Positions 47,364 through 56,540 of a stretch of DNA of 64,000 nucleotides are shown here, in pieces. This stretch comes from Deltaproteobacteria bacterium. Lineage in GTDB: Bacteria > Desulfobacterota > Desulfovibrionia > Desulfovibrionales > Desulfomicrobiaceae. Position 1 is the first letter of the stretch, and the number at the start of each line of letters is the position of its first letter. The notes under the pieces are model-generated. The model saw nothing but the letters and a program-made list of their open reading frames with translations, was not told the DNA's origin and searched no databases. Location of the stretch: contig RZZR01000002.1 of NCBI GenBank assembly GCA_009929795.1, positions 1-64,000 of the forward strand, in the 5' to 3' direction. Position numbers and translations under genes: made by a program.

Positions 47364-48044
47364 TCAGGCCAGGCGGTAGCCGATCCCCCGGACCGTTTCA
47401 ATGATTGTCTGATAGGGCTCCAGCTTCTTGCGCAGACGACGGATATGGGTATCCACGGTCCTGTTGTAACCATCGAAGGTGTGTCCCCAGACGGAATTCA
47501 AAAGATGCTCCCGGGTCAGGACCTTTCCTTCGTTGGTCGCGAACTCGGCGAAAAGCTTGAACTCCGTGGCCGTCAATTCCCGCTTCTCCCCGTCCACGGT
47601 GAACTCGTAGTTCTCCAGATCGGCCCGGATTCCGTCTTTCTTCCAGACCACCGGAGGGACCGGGGCCCTTCGGGAACGCTTCATGACGGCCTTGATCCGA
47701 AGCATGAGCTCCCGGGGGCTGAAGGGCTTGACCACGTAATCCTCGACCCCGAGCTCGAATCCGACGATCCGGTCGACCTCCTCACCCTTGGCCGTGAGCA
47801 TGATGACCGGAATGTTCTTTGTTCTTGGCTCGGACTTGATTCTTCGGCAGACCTGAAGGCCGTCAAGACCGGGTAGCATCAGGTCGAGGATGACCAGATC
47901 CGGCGATTCCGTCCGGACCAGCTCCAATGCCCTGTGCCCGTCCATGGCCCGAATGGGGTCGAAACCCTCCCGCTTGAGGTGAAAACTCACCAAATTCTGG
48001 ATGTCGGGTTCGTCTTCGACGACAAGGACTCGTTCTCCGGACAT
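47364..48044 (-). CDS. phoB: Phosphate-regulon response regulator
   Basis: A 226-residue OmpR/PhoB-family regulator. The receiver has VVEDEPDIQNLVSFHLKREG and phosphoacceptor Asp54 (LVILDLMLPGLDG); the C-terminal winged helix shows LTATEFKLFAEFA and GYNRTVDTHIRRLRKKLEPY. It should bind the Pho box before pstS, making the operon autoregulated. It is placed between pstA and phoR. Confidence 0.94.
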   Translation of the reverse strand: MSGERVLVVEDEPDIQNLVSFHLKREGFDPIRAMDGHRALELVRTESPDLVILDLMLPGLDGLQVCRRIKSEPRTKNIPVIMLTAKGEEVDRIVGFELGVEDYVVKPFSPRELMLRIKAVMKRSRRAPVPPVVWKKDGIRADLENYEFTVDGEKRELTATEFKLFAEFATNEGKVLTREHLLNSVWGHTFDGYNRTVDTHIRRLRKKLEPYQTIIETVRGIGYRLA

Positions 48045-48077
48045 GCTCGGCTCCCGTGTTATTTTCTCGATCCCGGT

Positions 48078-48944
48078 TTATTTCATCTTCTTCTGAATCC
48101 TGGCCCGATAGACGATGGCCGCCAGATTCATGCTGAAGACCAAGGCGATGAGGACCAGGGCCGTACCGTACTGCAGGGGTCTGGTCTTTTCAATCTCGGT
48201 TCCGGCCGTGGCCAGGACATAGATATGGTACGGCAGGGCCATGACATCGTGAAATATGGACTTCGGCAAATTGGGCGAAAAAAAGACCGAGGCCGTGAAC
48301 ATGATGGCCGCGGTTTCCCCGGCCGCCCGACTGAGCCCCAGGATGGACCCGGTCAGCATACCCGGCAGGGCCGCCGGCAAAACAACCTTGGAGACCGTCT
48401 GCCACTTGGTTGCCCCGAGGCCCAGGGATGCCTCGCGGTAGGTCTGGGGGACCGACCGCAGGGCCTCCTCAGATGTCCCGATGATGACCGGCAGGGTCAA
48501 AAAACCCAACGTCAGGATGCCCGAGAGTATGCTGACCCCAAATCCCATCCAGATGACAAAAAAGGCCAGGCCGAACAGGCCGAAAACCACCGAGGGCACT
48601 CCGGCCAGATTGGCGATGGCCAGCCTGATGAGCCGCACCGTCCGGCCGGGACGGGCATATTCGTGCAGATAGATGGCCGTGCCCACGCCCAGGGGAAATG
48701 AAACCATCATGGATCCGAAGGCCAGAATGAAGGTCCCCAGAATGCAGGGAAAAATCCCGCCCTCAGTCATGGAGTTCCTGGGAAAATCCGAGATGAAGGT
48801 CCAGTTCAAGGCCGGAAAGCCGTTGACGACGAGGTAAAAGACGATGACGAAAAGGGCCAGACCGTTGACGACCGCCGATCCCCGAATGACGGTGAAGACC
48901 GCCCCCTGACTAAACTTGCGTTTGTCCGTGTATCGCATGGTCAT
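48078..48944 (-). CDS. pstA: Phosphate ABC transporter permease PstA
   Basis: A 288-residue six-helix permease. SLGLGATKWQTVSKVVLPAA is the cytoplasmic coupling loop and LSRAAGETAAIMFTASVFF the conserved segment of PstA. It starts six bases after the pstC stop, behind AGAGGA. Confidence 0.95.
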   Translation of the reverse strand: MTMRYTDKRKFSQGAVFTVIRGSAVVNGLALFVIVFYLVVNGFPALNWTFISDFPRNSMTEGGIFPCILGTFILAFGSMMVSFPLGVGTAIYLHEYARPGRTVRLIRLAIANLAGVPSVVFGLFGLAFFVIWMGFGVSILSGILTLGFLTLPVIIGTSEEALRSVPQTYREASLGLGATKWQTVSKVVLPAALPGMLTGSILGLSRAAGETAAIMFTASVFFSPNLPKSIFHDVMALPYHIYVLATAGTEIEKTRPLQYGTALVLIALVFSMNLAAIVYRARIQKKMK

Positions 48945-48950
48945 TGTCCT

Positions 48951-49844
48951 CTAGAGCGTTGCCGCCCCGACCTGGGAGTGCTTATGGGCGATGTGCTGGG
49001 CCAGCATGTTGAAAAGCAGGGTAAAGACGAACAAAACCATGCCCGTAGCAAACAGGGCGTAATAGTGATCTCCTCGAAACGGAGCCTCGGCCATTTCCGC
49101 GGCGATGCTTGCCGGCATGGGCCGAACCGGGTCGAAAATCGAACCCGGAACCATGGCCGCCCCGCCCGCCACCATGAGCACGACCATGGTCTCGCCGATG
49201 GCCCTGGACATGCCCAGAATGACGGCCGTGGAGATTCCCGACAGCGAGGCCGGAATGATCACCCGGCAAATGGTCTGCAGATGCGTTGCTCCAAGGCCCA
49301 GGGAAGCCTCCTTCAAATCCAGGGGGACGCTGTAGATGGCGTCCTCGGAAATCGAGCATATGGTCGGAATGGACATGAAGGCCAGCATGATGGAGGCGTT
49401 CATGAGATTCAAGCCGGTGGGCAGGTCGAACTGACTCTGCAGGAATGGGGCGACCACGACCATGCCGAAAAATCCGATGACCACCGAGGGCAGGGCCGCC
49501 AGGAGTTCCACCAGGGGTTTGACCATGGCCCTGGTTCTGGACGAAGCGATTTCGGCCAGGTAGATGGCGGTCATGACTCCGAGAGGGATGGCCATGACCG
49601 ACGACAGGGCCGTCACGGCCAGGGAGCCGATGATAAGGGGGAAAATCTGGAAATCGGGCGGATCGGACGTCGGATACCACTCGGTGCCGAAGATGAAGTC
49701 CTTGACCGAGACGTGCTCGAAGATGGGCAGGCCCTCCATGAACAGGAAGGCCATGATCAGGGCCAGGACGATGCAGGATACGCTGGCCACCCCGAAAAAG
49801 GAGGCCTGGATGATCCTCTCCCTGGTTCTTCTGGCGATTCGCAT
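48951..49844 (-). CDS. pstC: Phosphate ABC transporter permease PstC
   Basis: A 297-residue permease from the ATG at 49844, preceded by AGAAGGGG. Segments LGLGATHLQTICRVIIPASL and MSRAIGETMVVLMVAGGAA are the PstC hallmarks. With PstA it forms the membrane channel for phosphate. An 84-base gap with a strong hairpin separates it from pstS. Confidence 0.95.
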   Translation of the reverse strand: MRIARRTRERIIQASFFGVASVSCIVLALIMAFLFMEGLPIFEHVSVKDFIFGTEWYPTSDPPDFQIFPLIIGSLAVTALSSVMAIPLGVMTAIYLAEIASSRTRAMVKPLVELLAALPSVVIGFFGMVVVAPFLQSQFDLPTGLNLMNASIMLAFMSIPTICSISEDAIYSVPLDLKEASLGLGATHLQTICRVIIPASLSGISTAVILGMSRAIGETMVVLMVAGGAAMVPGSIFDPVRPMPASIAAEMAEAPFRGDHYYALFATGMVLFVFTLLFNMLAQHIAHKHSQVGAATL

Positions 49845-49877
49845 GGGACCCCTTCTGAAATGTGATTCCAAATTGTT

Positions 49878-49907
49878 CTTCCGGTCCGGGTCTTCCCGGA
49901 CCGGAAG
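49878..49907 (-). other. Intercistronic hairpin pstS-pstC
   Basis: A perfect 13-base-pair stem (49878-49890 with 49895-49907) has a four-base loop. On the transcribed strand it is followed by AACAATTT and not by a clean T tract. It probably acts as a 3' stabiliser or partial terminator so that pstS is made in excess over the permeases. Confidence 0.75.
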
Positions 49908-49928
49908 GGATAAAGGTCGAGAACGGTA

Positions 49929-50741
49929 TTAGAACAGGGGCACGAAGCCTTGTTCCTTGACCAGCTTCTGGCCCTTGTTCGGGTTCAGGACGAAGTTGAT
50001 GAACTTGGCGGCGTCCCCTTCGGGCCAGCCGTTGGTGAACATGAACAGGGCCCGCGAGATGGGGAAGGTGCCGTCCAGGGTGGTGTCGGGGCTGCCGACG
50101 ACCGAGTTCACGGTCAGGGCCTTCAGGTCTTTGTTCAAATAGCCGTATCCGACGTAGCCGATGGCGAATGGATTCTTGGCAACGGCCTGGGCCACGGCCC
50201 CGTTGGAAGCCTGGAGCAGGGCTCCGGCAAAGACACGCTCCTTCTTCATGACCTTCTCTTCCCAAACCTCGTAGGTTCCTGACGATGTGTCGCGGGAGAT
50301 GACCACAACCTGTTTGTCCGGGCCGCCGACTTCCTTCCAGTTCTTGACGGTGCCCATGTACAGGCCTTTGAGCTGATCAAGGGTCAGATTGGAAACCGGG
50401 TTGGAGGGATGAACAACCGGAACGATGCAGTCGTACGCCACGGCGAACGGAACCGGGTAACGATTCTTTTCGACGGCCATGGCGATCTCCTTGTCCTTGA
50501 TGAACCGTGACGACATGGCGATGTCCGTGCTGCCGTCAACAATGGCCTTGATGCCGTTACCGGAACCGCCGCCCGAGATGGAGACGCTGATGTTCGGATT
50601 TTCCTTCATGAAGGCCTCTGCCGCTGCCTGGCCGATGGGCAAAACCGTGGTCGAGCCGTTGACCTTGATGGCTCCGGCCCATGACGTTCCGGCGATGATC
50701 ATGGCTCCGACCATGGTCAGCAAGATGGTTCTGATGCGCAT
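49929..50741 (-). CDS. pstS: Phosphate ABC transporter binding protein
   Basis: A 270-residue periplasmic phosphate-binding protein from the ATG at 50741, preceded by AGGAGGAGA. The signal peptide RTILLTMVGAMIIAGTSWAG is cleaved near SWA. AIKVNGSTTVLPIGQAAAEA, SGGGSGNGIKAIVDGSTDIA and VVISRDTSSGTYEVW hold the phosphate-coordinating Ser/Thr/Asp/Arg residues. It is the first gene of the Pho-box operon. Confidence 0.95.
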   Translation of the reverse strand: MRIRTILLTMVGAMIIAGTSWAGAIKVNGSTTVLPIGQAAAEAFMKENPNISVSISGGGSGNGIKAIVDGSTDIAMSSRFIKDKEIAMAVEKNRYPVPFAVAYDCIVPVVHPSNPVSNLTLDQLKGLYMGTVKNWKEVGGPDKQVVVISRDTSSGTYEVWEEKVMKKERVFAGALLQASNGAVAQAVAKNPFAIGYVGYGYLNKDLKALTVNSVVGSPDTTLDGTFPISRALFMFTNGWPEGDAAKFINFVLNPNKGQKLVKEQGFVPLF

Positions 50742-50811
50742 TGTCTCCTCCTGTTGGTTTATGGTGTGGTTGAAATACTTGGCGTTGCCGAGTGTGTATG
50801 TAAATTTGAAT

Positions 50812-50829
50812 TGTGACAGTTTGATGACG
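50812..50829 (-). promoter_or_regulatory. Pho box upstream of pstS
   Basis: The minus strand reads CGTCATCAAACTGTCACA: two seven-base half-sites (CGTCATC, TGTCACA) with starts 11 bases apart, as in the PhoB consensus. A further CTGTCACC lies 21 bases upstream (50844-50851). An AT-rich TTTACATA follows at -10 distance. The site is 71 bases before the pstS ATG and would be the PhoB-dependent promoter of pstS-C-A-phoBR-pstB-phoU. Confidence 0.75.
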
Positions 50830-50885
50830 ATGGTGTGGGGGCACGGTGACAGGATTTCAAACATATAATGATCATTTTTGACGAT

Positions 50886-53063
50886 TCAGGCTCCCAAGGG
50901 TCCGGCCAAGGTCTGAATCGGTTCGCCGACACATGGCGTTTCAGAACCGACATATGAATCCATGATCCGGCCCAACCGGTCGATGGTGGTCGCCAGATCG
51001 GCCATGACCCGGTCCGTCTTCTGCATCCTCTGCCCGGTGTCCCTGGCGATACCGCGAATTGTCGAGAGTCCCTCGTTCACTTGGATGGCCATTTGCTGTT
51101 CTTGGACCAGGGCCGAGGCAATGGAGGCAACCTCACTCTCGGCCCGAGTAGTCAGTTCAACGATCTCTTCCAGCCGTTGATTGGAGGCTGCCGCCAGAGT
51201 CGTCATCTTGGTCACGGTTGACGAAGCCTCGTCCATCTTCTGCTTGTGCTCGCCGACCCGGGATTGAATGGAACGGACGCTCTCCTCCACCTTGCTGGTG
51301 GCGGCCACGGTCCGTTCTGCCAATTTACGCACCTCGTCGGCCACCACGGCGAATCCCCGGCCGGATTCTCCTGCCCTGGCGGCCTCGATGGCCGCGTTCA
51401 AGGCCAGGAGATTGGTTTGGTCGGCGATGTCGTTGATCAGATTGATCACCCCGCCGATGTTCCGTGCTTCGTTGTTCAGTTCGTCCAAATCGGATCGCAG
51501 CTGGTCGCTGATCTCCTGAACCCTGGTCATGAACCGTACGCTGTGTCCGACGGTATCCCGGCCTTCATCGGCCTTGAGATGAACATCGCTCGAATTTTCA
51601 GCCGCCATGGTCGCGGCCTCGGACACCGCGTCCACGGCCATGACCAGCTCGTCCATCCATCTCGTCAGATCACGGATGCAGGCTCTCTGTTGGTCGGCTC
51701 CCGTGCGAGCTGAATCCAAGGAGGCAAAAACCTGCTTGGCGTGTTCCTGACTTTCCTCGGCCAGTTCCTCGGCTTTTGCCGACATGTCCATCAATCCTTG
51801 AACGATGTTTTCGAGTTTCTGCTGATTGGCCGTGGCCAACAAGGCCGCCGCTTCGGCCTGCTGGGCGTGGCTGTCGGCCTCCTTGGCTTTCTGGTCGGCC
51901 TGGATGATTTTCGATTCGAGGGAGTCGACCATTCTGGAAATGGCGTCGAACACGGCAAAAAATTCAGTTCTGAACCGGCCCTGAATCTGCTTTTTCAAGT
52001 CTCCTCCGGCCACGGCGACCGAGTACCTCTGAAGCAAGGCCATGGGTCCGAACAATTCTCGCCGAAGAAAGAGAAACATGGCGACAACTGCCATGGCCAC
52101 AAGCAAAGCCGTTGAAAGAGCTAGGACAGTATTCAAATCTTCGGCCGGGGCCATCACCTCGTTTTCGTCCACCATGGCCACAAGATTCCAAGTCTCAGTT
52201 CCGAATGGGATGTCGACATCGGAGGCCAGCCGTCGGCCATCCGGTCCATCAAGGGTATACAGAAACCCCGGAGCATGCCCTTGAGCCAAGGCTTGAACGA
52301 TGTCGTCGACAACGTCCATAGAAACGTCCTGCCCCGATCCAAGCACCCCGGCCGAACCGAGCAGAATGGTTCTCCCTGTCTGCCCCAGGCCTTCGTTCAT
52401 GCCCATCATCTTGTTCAAGTCGGTATTGGAAACCGACAGAAAGGCCACCCCGGACGTCTCCCCGGTGTGGCTGAAAATCGGAGCCCCGACAAAGGCCACA
52501 GGCTCGTCGCCATATACGGCATAACGATTAAAATCGGCCACGGCCTCCTGTCCGGTCATGCAGGCCTTCCAGGCCTCGCCCAAAGGCGTGCCGGCCATGG
52601 CCCCAATGTCGAGATCATGTCCGAGATCATCCAATCCCTTGGCCGTCAGAAGGATTCGACCGCCGTCATCGACGATCAAAACGTCCCGGTAGCCGAGACG
52701 TTCGACATAGGCATTGAGTACCGGGTCGAGATAGGCGCGGAGATCCTGAAAAACCGGGTTGGCCACATCGGCCCGCAGGCCCTTGGCCGAACCCATAAAA
52801 TGGTCTCTGAGCATGACCACGATGTTGTAGACCTCCTTGGAAGCCGCCAAGTGGGAGGCCTCCCGGACCCAGACGGAAGCCATGTTCATCAGGGCCATCC
52901 GTTTGACGTCCCGGACAGCCAACAATTTTTCCCCGGCCTGCCGAACCATACTTTCCCGGGCCGATTCGGCACTGAACCAGCCCAGAACGGCCACCGGGAC
53001 CACAACGATCCCGACACAGAATAACAGAATCATGGTTCGCAGTGAAAGAAACCGTTTGGTCAT
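50886..53063 (-). CDS. Methyl-accepting chemotaxis protein, Cache type
   Basis: A 725-residue chemoreceptor from the ATG at 53063 (GGAGAGGTG upstream). TM1 ([20 protein letters not shown]) and TM2 ([20 protein letters not shown], about residues 310-335) flank a roughly 280-residue periplasmic double-Cache domain. HAMP, a coiled coil and the signalling hairpin [20 protein letters not shown] with [17 protein letters not shown] follow. The ligand is unknown. No chemotaxis signalling genes are adjacent, and it lies directly upstream of the Pho-box promoter. Confidence 0.94.
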   Translation of the reverse strand: MTKRFLSLRTMILLFCVGIVVVPVAVLGWFSAESARESMVRQAGEKLLAVRDVKRMALMNMASVWVREASHLAASKEVYNIVVMLRDHFMGSAKGLRADVANPVFQDLRAYLDPVLNAYVERLGYRDVLIVDDGGRILLTAKGLDDLGHDLDIGAMAGTPLGEAWKACMTGQEAVADFNRYAVYGDEPVAFVGAPIFSHTGETSGVAFLSVSNTDLNKMMGMNEGLGQTGRTILLGSAGVLGSGQDVSMDVVDDIVQALAQGHAPGFLYTLDGPDGRRLASDVDIPFGTETWNLVAMVDENEVMAPAEDLNTVLALSTALLVAMAVVAMFLFLRRELFGPMALLQRYSVAVAGGDLKKQIQGRFRTEFFAVFDAISRMVDSLESKIIQADQKAKEADSHAQQAEAAALLATANQQKLENIVQGLMDMSAKAEELAEESQEHAKQVFASLDSARTGADQQRACIRDLTRWMDELVMAVDAVSEAATMAAENSSDVHLKADEGRDTVGHSVRFMTRVQEISDQLRSDLDELNNEARNIGGVINLINDIADQTNLLALNAAIEAARAGESGRGFAVVADEVRKLAERTVAATSKVEESVRSIQSRVGEHKQKMDEASSTVTKMTTLAAASNQRLEEIVELTTRAESEVASIASALVQEQQMAIQVNEGLSTIRGIARDTGQRMQKTDRVMADLATTIDRLGRIMDSYVGSETPCVGEPIQTLAGPLGA

Positions 53064-53157
53064 GGCATCACCTCTCCTTATGCTTTTGCTGACGAGCATA
53101 GGATTCTCGAGGTGACGAACGGATGACGGGAAAGAGACGATTTCGGGAAAGGAAGGG

Positions 53158-54396
53158 CTACAGCCCTCGGCCCCAGATAAGGGCCTGCTTTTGAATGGAC
53201 ACGTTCATATCCCACTGCAGGTATTCAGCGATATTGTCGGAAAATGGCACGTGGACCAAGCGAGCGGATCGAAGTTTGAACCTGTTCTCCTTCACCAGGG
53301 GAGCCACCTGTCTCTTGTTGGGCGCCAGGTGGGCCAAAACCATGGGCGAGGCCTGAAAGGCCTCCCGGGCCGGCAGGGTGACCGGAAAAAACGAAGCATC
53401 GATCGGGACCCTTCCAGGCCGAGAATCCCCCCGAAACAGGGTCAACTGTGCGGCCAGACGGAGAAAAAGCGGCGGGTTGACCTTGAAGGCCGGAATTCTG
53501 AAGACCAAAGGCCGGGCTTCGTGCTCCGGCCTGACGACCATGGGCAGATTGGTCAGACGGATCAGGTCTGCGAAGGTTTCAAGGGCCAAGTCCGAGGCCG
53601 TCAGGGTTACCTCCCAGACCGGCAGACAGAGGTCACCTGAACCGGGCTCGGCCAGAAAGCTGAGGCCTCCGGCCTGCAAGCCTCCTCGATGGGGGATGTT
53701 CACGGTTTGGCATTGTCGGCAAACCAGGGCTAAGCTATCGGCGGGCCCTTCCAAATCCCATCCGCAGACCGGGCACATGGCCGGCAAGAAACCGGGAACC
53801 GGCAGAGAATCTCGGCTGCCTGCCCTGGAAAGGACCAAGGCCAGATCGGGATCGGCCTCCCGTCCGGAAAGGGCGTCGAGAACAGTGTCGCCTCGAACGT
53901 CCATGGGGGCGTGGACCAGGCTGACGATGTCTCCGATCAGGGATTGGGGAAGAGACACCCGGTCGGAAACATCAGGACCGGCCCCGGGATGGCCGACGGT
54001 CAGGATGGTCCTCACGGCCTCAAGTCTCAGCTCCGGTCGCAGGAACCGACCCGGAATGCCCGGCTCGGCGAATCGCAGCCGCATGGCCTGGGCCCTCAGG
54101 CCCAGCGAGACCGGAAGCCCCGGAAACGGGACCGCGGCCAGGCTGGTGTCCACCAGACGGTGCTCGACCCGATGGACGTCGTTGATGACCAGGGCCATGC
54201 CTCGCACTCGCCAATACGGGACATAGACGAGTTCGCCCCGAACCTGATGCCTTGGCTCGATTAAAAGGCTGGGATGGGCACCGGCATCAATGAAATGACG
54301 GACTTGACAGAACCGGCAGTGAAAAACCCGGGTCGTTTCCGGCATGGTCACCGGCGCCCCGCATTGGGGGCATTGGTATCTGAGTTCAGCCCTCAA
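53158..54396 (-). CDS. Zinc-ribbon protein of unknown function, partner of the SPFH protein
   Basis: A 412-residue protein with a TTG start at 54396 inside the last codons of the SPFH gene (11-base overlap). The N-terminus has a zinc ribbon ([10 protein letters not shown] ... [10 protein letters not shown]) and the middle a second one ([10 protein letters not shown] ... [10 protein letters not shown]). Between them a region containing [10 protein letters not shown] resembles the conserved blocks of zinc-ribbon proteins whose role is to process or present membrane components, but I recognise no family. The overlap implies it works with the SPFH protein. The start is less certain than for its neighbours, but the first Cys at residue 9 supports it. 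Confidence 0.75.
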   Translation of the reverse strand: MRAELRYQCPQCGAPVTMPETTRVFHCRFCQVRHFIDAGAHPSLLIEPRHQVRGELVYVPYWRVRGMALVINDVHRVEHRLVDTSLAAVPFPGLPVSLGLRAQAMRLRFAEPGIPGRFLRPELRLEAVRTILTVGHPGAGPDVSDRVSLPQSLIGDIVSLVHAPMDVRGDTVLDALSGREADPDLALVLSRAGSRDSLPVPGFLPAMCPVCGWDLEGPADSLALVCRQCQTVNIPHRGGLQAGGLSFLAEPGSGDLCLPVWEVTLTASDLALETFADLIRLTNLPMVVRPEHEARPLVFRIPAFKVNPPLFLRLAAQLTLFRGDSRPGRVPIDASFFPVTLPAREAFQASPMVLAHLAPNKRQVAPLVKENRFKLRSARLVHVPFSDNIAEYLQWDMNVSIQKQALIWGRGL

Positions 54397-55507
54397 TGCG
54401 TCCGCCGCAAGCGTTGCAGAAGCTGGCCCCGGGTAAATTGTCTGTTCCGCAGGCCGGGCATCTCACCTGGCGCGGCCCCTCGGTCACGGCCTGGCCACAG
54501 CGGGAGCAAAACCGGGCATTGGGCGGCAAGTTCTTGCCGCAACCTTGGCATTGGTGGAAAACCATGACCTGATGGCCGCAAAAGGGGCAGAATTGGGCGT
54601 CTTCAGGAACCTGTCGGGAACAATCCGGGCAGGTCGTGAATTCGACCGCGGCCTTGCCTTGGGCCTGGAAAATCTGGCCCATCATGCCCGGAAGCATGAG
54701 GCCCATGCCCATGCCCATGCCTCCCCCGGCCTCGCCCGGATTCTCGGCCGCTTTTTCCAGGGCCATGGCCGCCTTGAGGCGCATGAGATCGTTTAGATTG
54801 TCGAACACGGCCAGCTTTGAGCGGTCGTCGATGGCCTGCTGGACTTCGGGGGGCGGAGTGATGGAGTTGATGTAGAGATGGGTCAGGGCGATGCCGAAAT
54901 GGGAGAAATCCTCCCGAAGGCGCTGTCTCAGCCCGTCGGACCATTGGTCATAGCGGCCCGGAAGATCGAGAACCGTGTCGAGATGTTCACCCATGTAATC
55001 GTTTAGCCGGGAGACGATGACCTTGCCCAGATAGTCCTCGACCTCGTCCGTGGTCACCCGACCCATGGTTCCGGCCATGGTGTTGATAAAGAGCAGGGGC
55101 TGGACGATCCTGATATTGTAGACGCCGAAAGCTCGCAGACGAATGAGACCGAGTTCCTTGTCCCGAAAGGCCACCGGTTCCCGGGTTCCCCATTTGAGGT
55201 TGGGGAAAACCTTCATGTTCAAGAAATAGACCTCGGCCCGGAGCGGGCTGGTCATTCCCCAGGGGACCGAAAGGATCTTGGTCAGGATGGGAATGTTGGC
55301 TGTCTTCAAGGTATGCCGCCCCGGGGGGAAGGCGTGGACCGCTTTGCCGTTGTAGAAAAAGACCCCCACTTGGCTGGTTCTGGCGATGAGTTGGGCCCCG
55401 AACTTGATCTCCCCGGACCCCTCGGCTGGAATCCGCTTCAGAATCTCCCGCCCGGTTTCGTCGAACCATTCGATGACTTCCAGAAAAATGACGTTGTTCG
55501 TGCCCAT
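54386..55507 (-). CDS. SPFH/band-7 protein with C-terminal zinc ribbons
   Basis: A 373-residue protein. Residues about 10-220 are an SPFH domain of the YdjL/YdjP-like class (FFYNGKAVHAFPPGRHTLKT, then YFLNMKVFPNLKWGTREPVA). A Gly/Met-rich linker (EAGGGMGMGMGLMLPGMMGQ) leads to three CxxC...CxxC zinc ribbons: CPDC/CPFC, CQGC/CSRC and CPAC/CNAC. No transmembrane segment is visible. Homologues are thought to organise membrane or stress complexes; the target is unknown. Confidence 0.88.
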   Translation of the reverse strand: MGTNNVIFLEVIEWFDETGREILKRIPAEGSGEIKFGAQLIARTSQVGVFFYNGKAVHAFPPGRHTLKTANIPILTKILSVPWGMTSPLRAEVYFLNMKVFPNLKWGTREPVAFRDKELGLIRLRAFGVYNIRIVQPLLFINTMAGTMGRVTTDEVEDYLGKVIVSRLNDYMGEHLDTVLDLPGRYDQWSDGLRQRLREDFSHFGIALTHLYINSITPPPEVQQAIDDRSKLAVFDNLNDLMRLKAAMALEKAAENPGEAGGGMGMGMGLMLPGMMGQIFQAQGKAAVEFTTCPDCSRQVPEDAQFCPFCGHQVMVFHQCQGCGKNLPPNARFCSRCGQAVTEGPRQVRCPACGTDNLPGASFCNACGGRIEG

Positions 55508-55634
55508 GTTCGCTCCTGTTCGTCGTGAGAAAAAACGCTCTCTTCGGCCTGTTCACAATTTCATCCTGTCCGTGACGCCGTTCGTCGAATCCTTTTGGTC
55601 CTCCCGGCCCGAATCAGGCCATGAAGTCGTGGAC

Positions 55635-56507
55635 ATGGACATGACGATCTTCCATCTTGACCGGGACCGGCCCGGCCTGGCCCAACCCTTACCGCCCAGT
55701 ACTCTAACGGTCGAGACCGAAGAAGGTCAAACCATTTCCCTGCCCAGCGTCCCCTTTTCGAACCGAAGCGACCAAGCCCCCTACGTACTTCTGGCCGGAG
55801 CCTGCTCGTCGGCCCTGGACTTGGCCTGGAAGCTGATGGAAGCCGAGGATTTCCCCGAGTGGTCGTCGGTTCTGTGCGTCTCCCAATGGGCCGGAAGGGG
55901 CCAGTTCCGTCGGCCGTGGGCATCGCCCGAGGGCAATCTCCATGCGGCCTGGCGCTGGCCGTATCCACCGGAGAACTGGCAAAGGATCGTTCCGCTCCTT
56001 GCCGGGGCATGCATCCGCAGTGCCTTGGATACCCTGGGGTTTGCCGTGACCATCAAATGGCCCAACGATCTACTTCAACACGGCAGCAAGGTTGGGGGCA
56101 TCCTGGTCGAGGAACGGCAAAATTGTCTTCTGGTCGGTGTCGGGCTCAACCTGACGGCCCGGCCACATGCCCAGGAACGCAGGGACAATGCTTTTCCGCC
56201 CGAAACTCTGGAGGGTCCGGCCTTACCGGAACCGGCAGCCCCCGGCCTCTGGGCCGCCCTTGTGCCCCGATGCCGAGACTGTTATTCATCCCTTCTTGGA
56301 TGTACCCCTAGATCCTTCCTTAACGACCTTCAAGCCGACATGGCCTTTATTGGTCAAGAGGCTCTGGTAGATTCCTCCGGACGCCGCCTGCGCGGCGTTG
56401 TCTCCGGTCTGAACGACGATGGCTCCCTGCTCCTGCGTCGAGGAGAGGCCCTCGTCGTCCTGAACTCGGGCAGCATTTTGCCCCTGGATCCAGCGACCGA
56501 TTCCTGA
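55635..56507 (+). CDS. birA: Biotin-[acetyl-CoA-carboxylase] ligase
   Basis: About 290 residues if translation begins at the ATG at 55635; a GTG at 55629 and an ATG at 55641 are alternatives, and none has a strong ribosome site. The catalytic loop GRGQFRRPW, the core FAVTIKWPNDLLQHGSKVGG and LLVGVGLNL identify BirA. There is no N-terminal winged helix, so it is a ligase without repressor function. It lies 33 bases before the biotin-dependent pyruvate carboxylase gene and is the obvious enzyme for modifying it. Confidence 0.88.
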   Translation: MDMTIFHLDRDRPGLAQPLPPSTLTVETEEGQTISLPSVPFSNRSDQAPYVLLAGACSSALDLAWKLMEAEDFPEWSSVLCVSQWAGRGQFRRPWASPEGNLHAAWRWPYPPENWQRIVPLLAGACIRSALDTLGFAVTIKWPNDLLQHGSKVGGILVEERQNCLLVGVGLNLTARPHAQERRDNAFPPETLEGPALPEPAAPGLWAALVPRCRDCYSSLLGCTPRSFLNDLQADMAFIGQEALVDSSGRRLRGVVSGLNDDGSLLLRRGEALVVLNSGSILPLDPATDS

Positions 56508-56540
56508 ACCCGCATCGACGCCCGACGGAGCTATCCCTCC

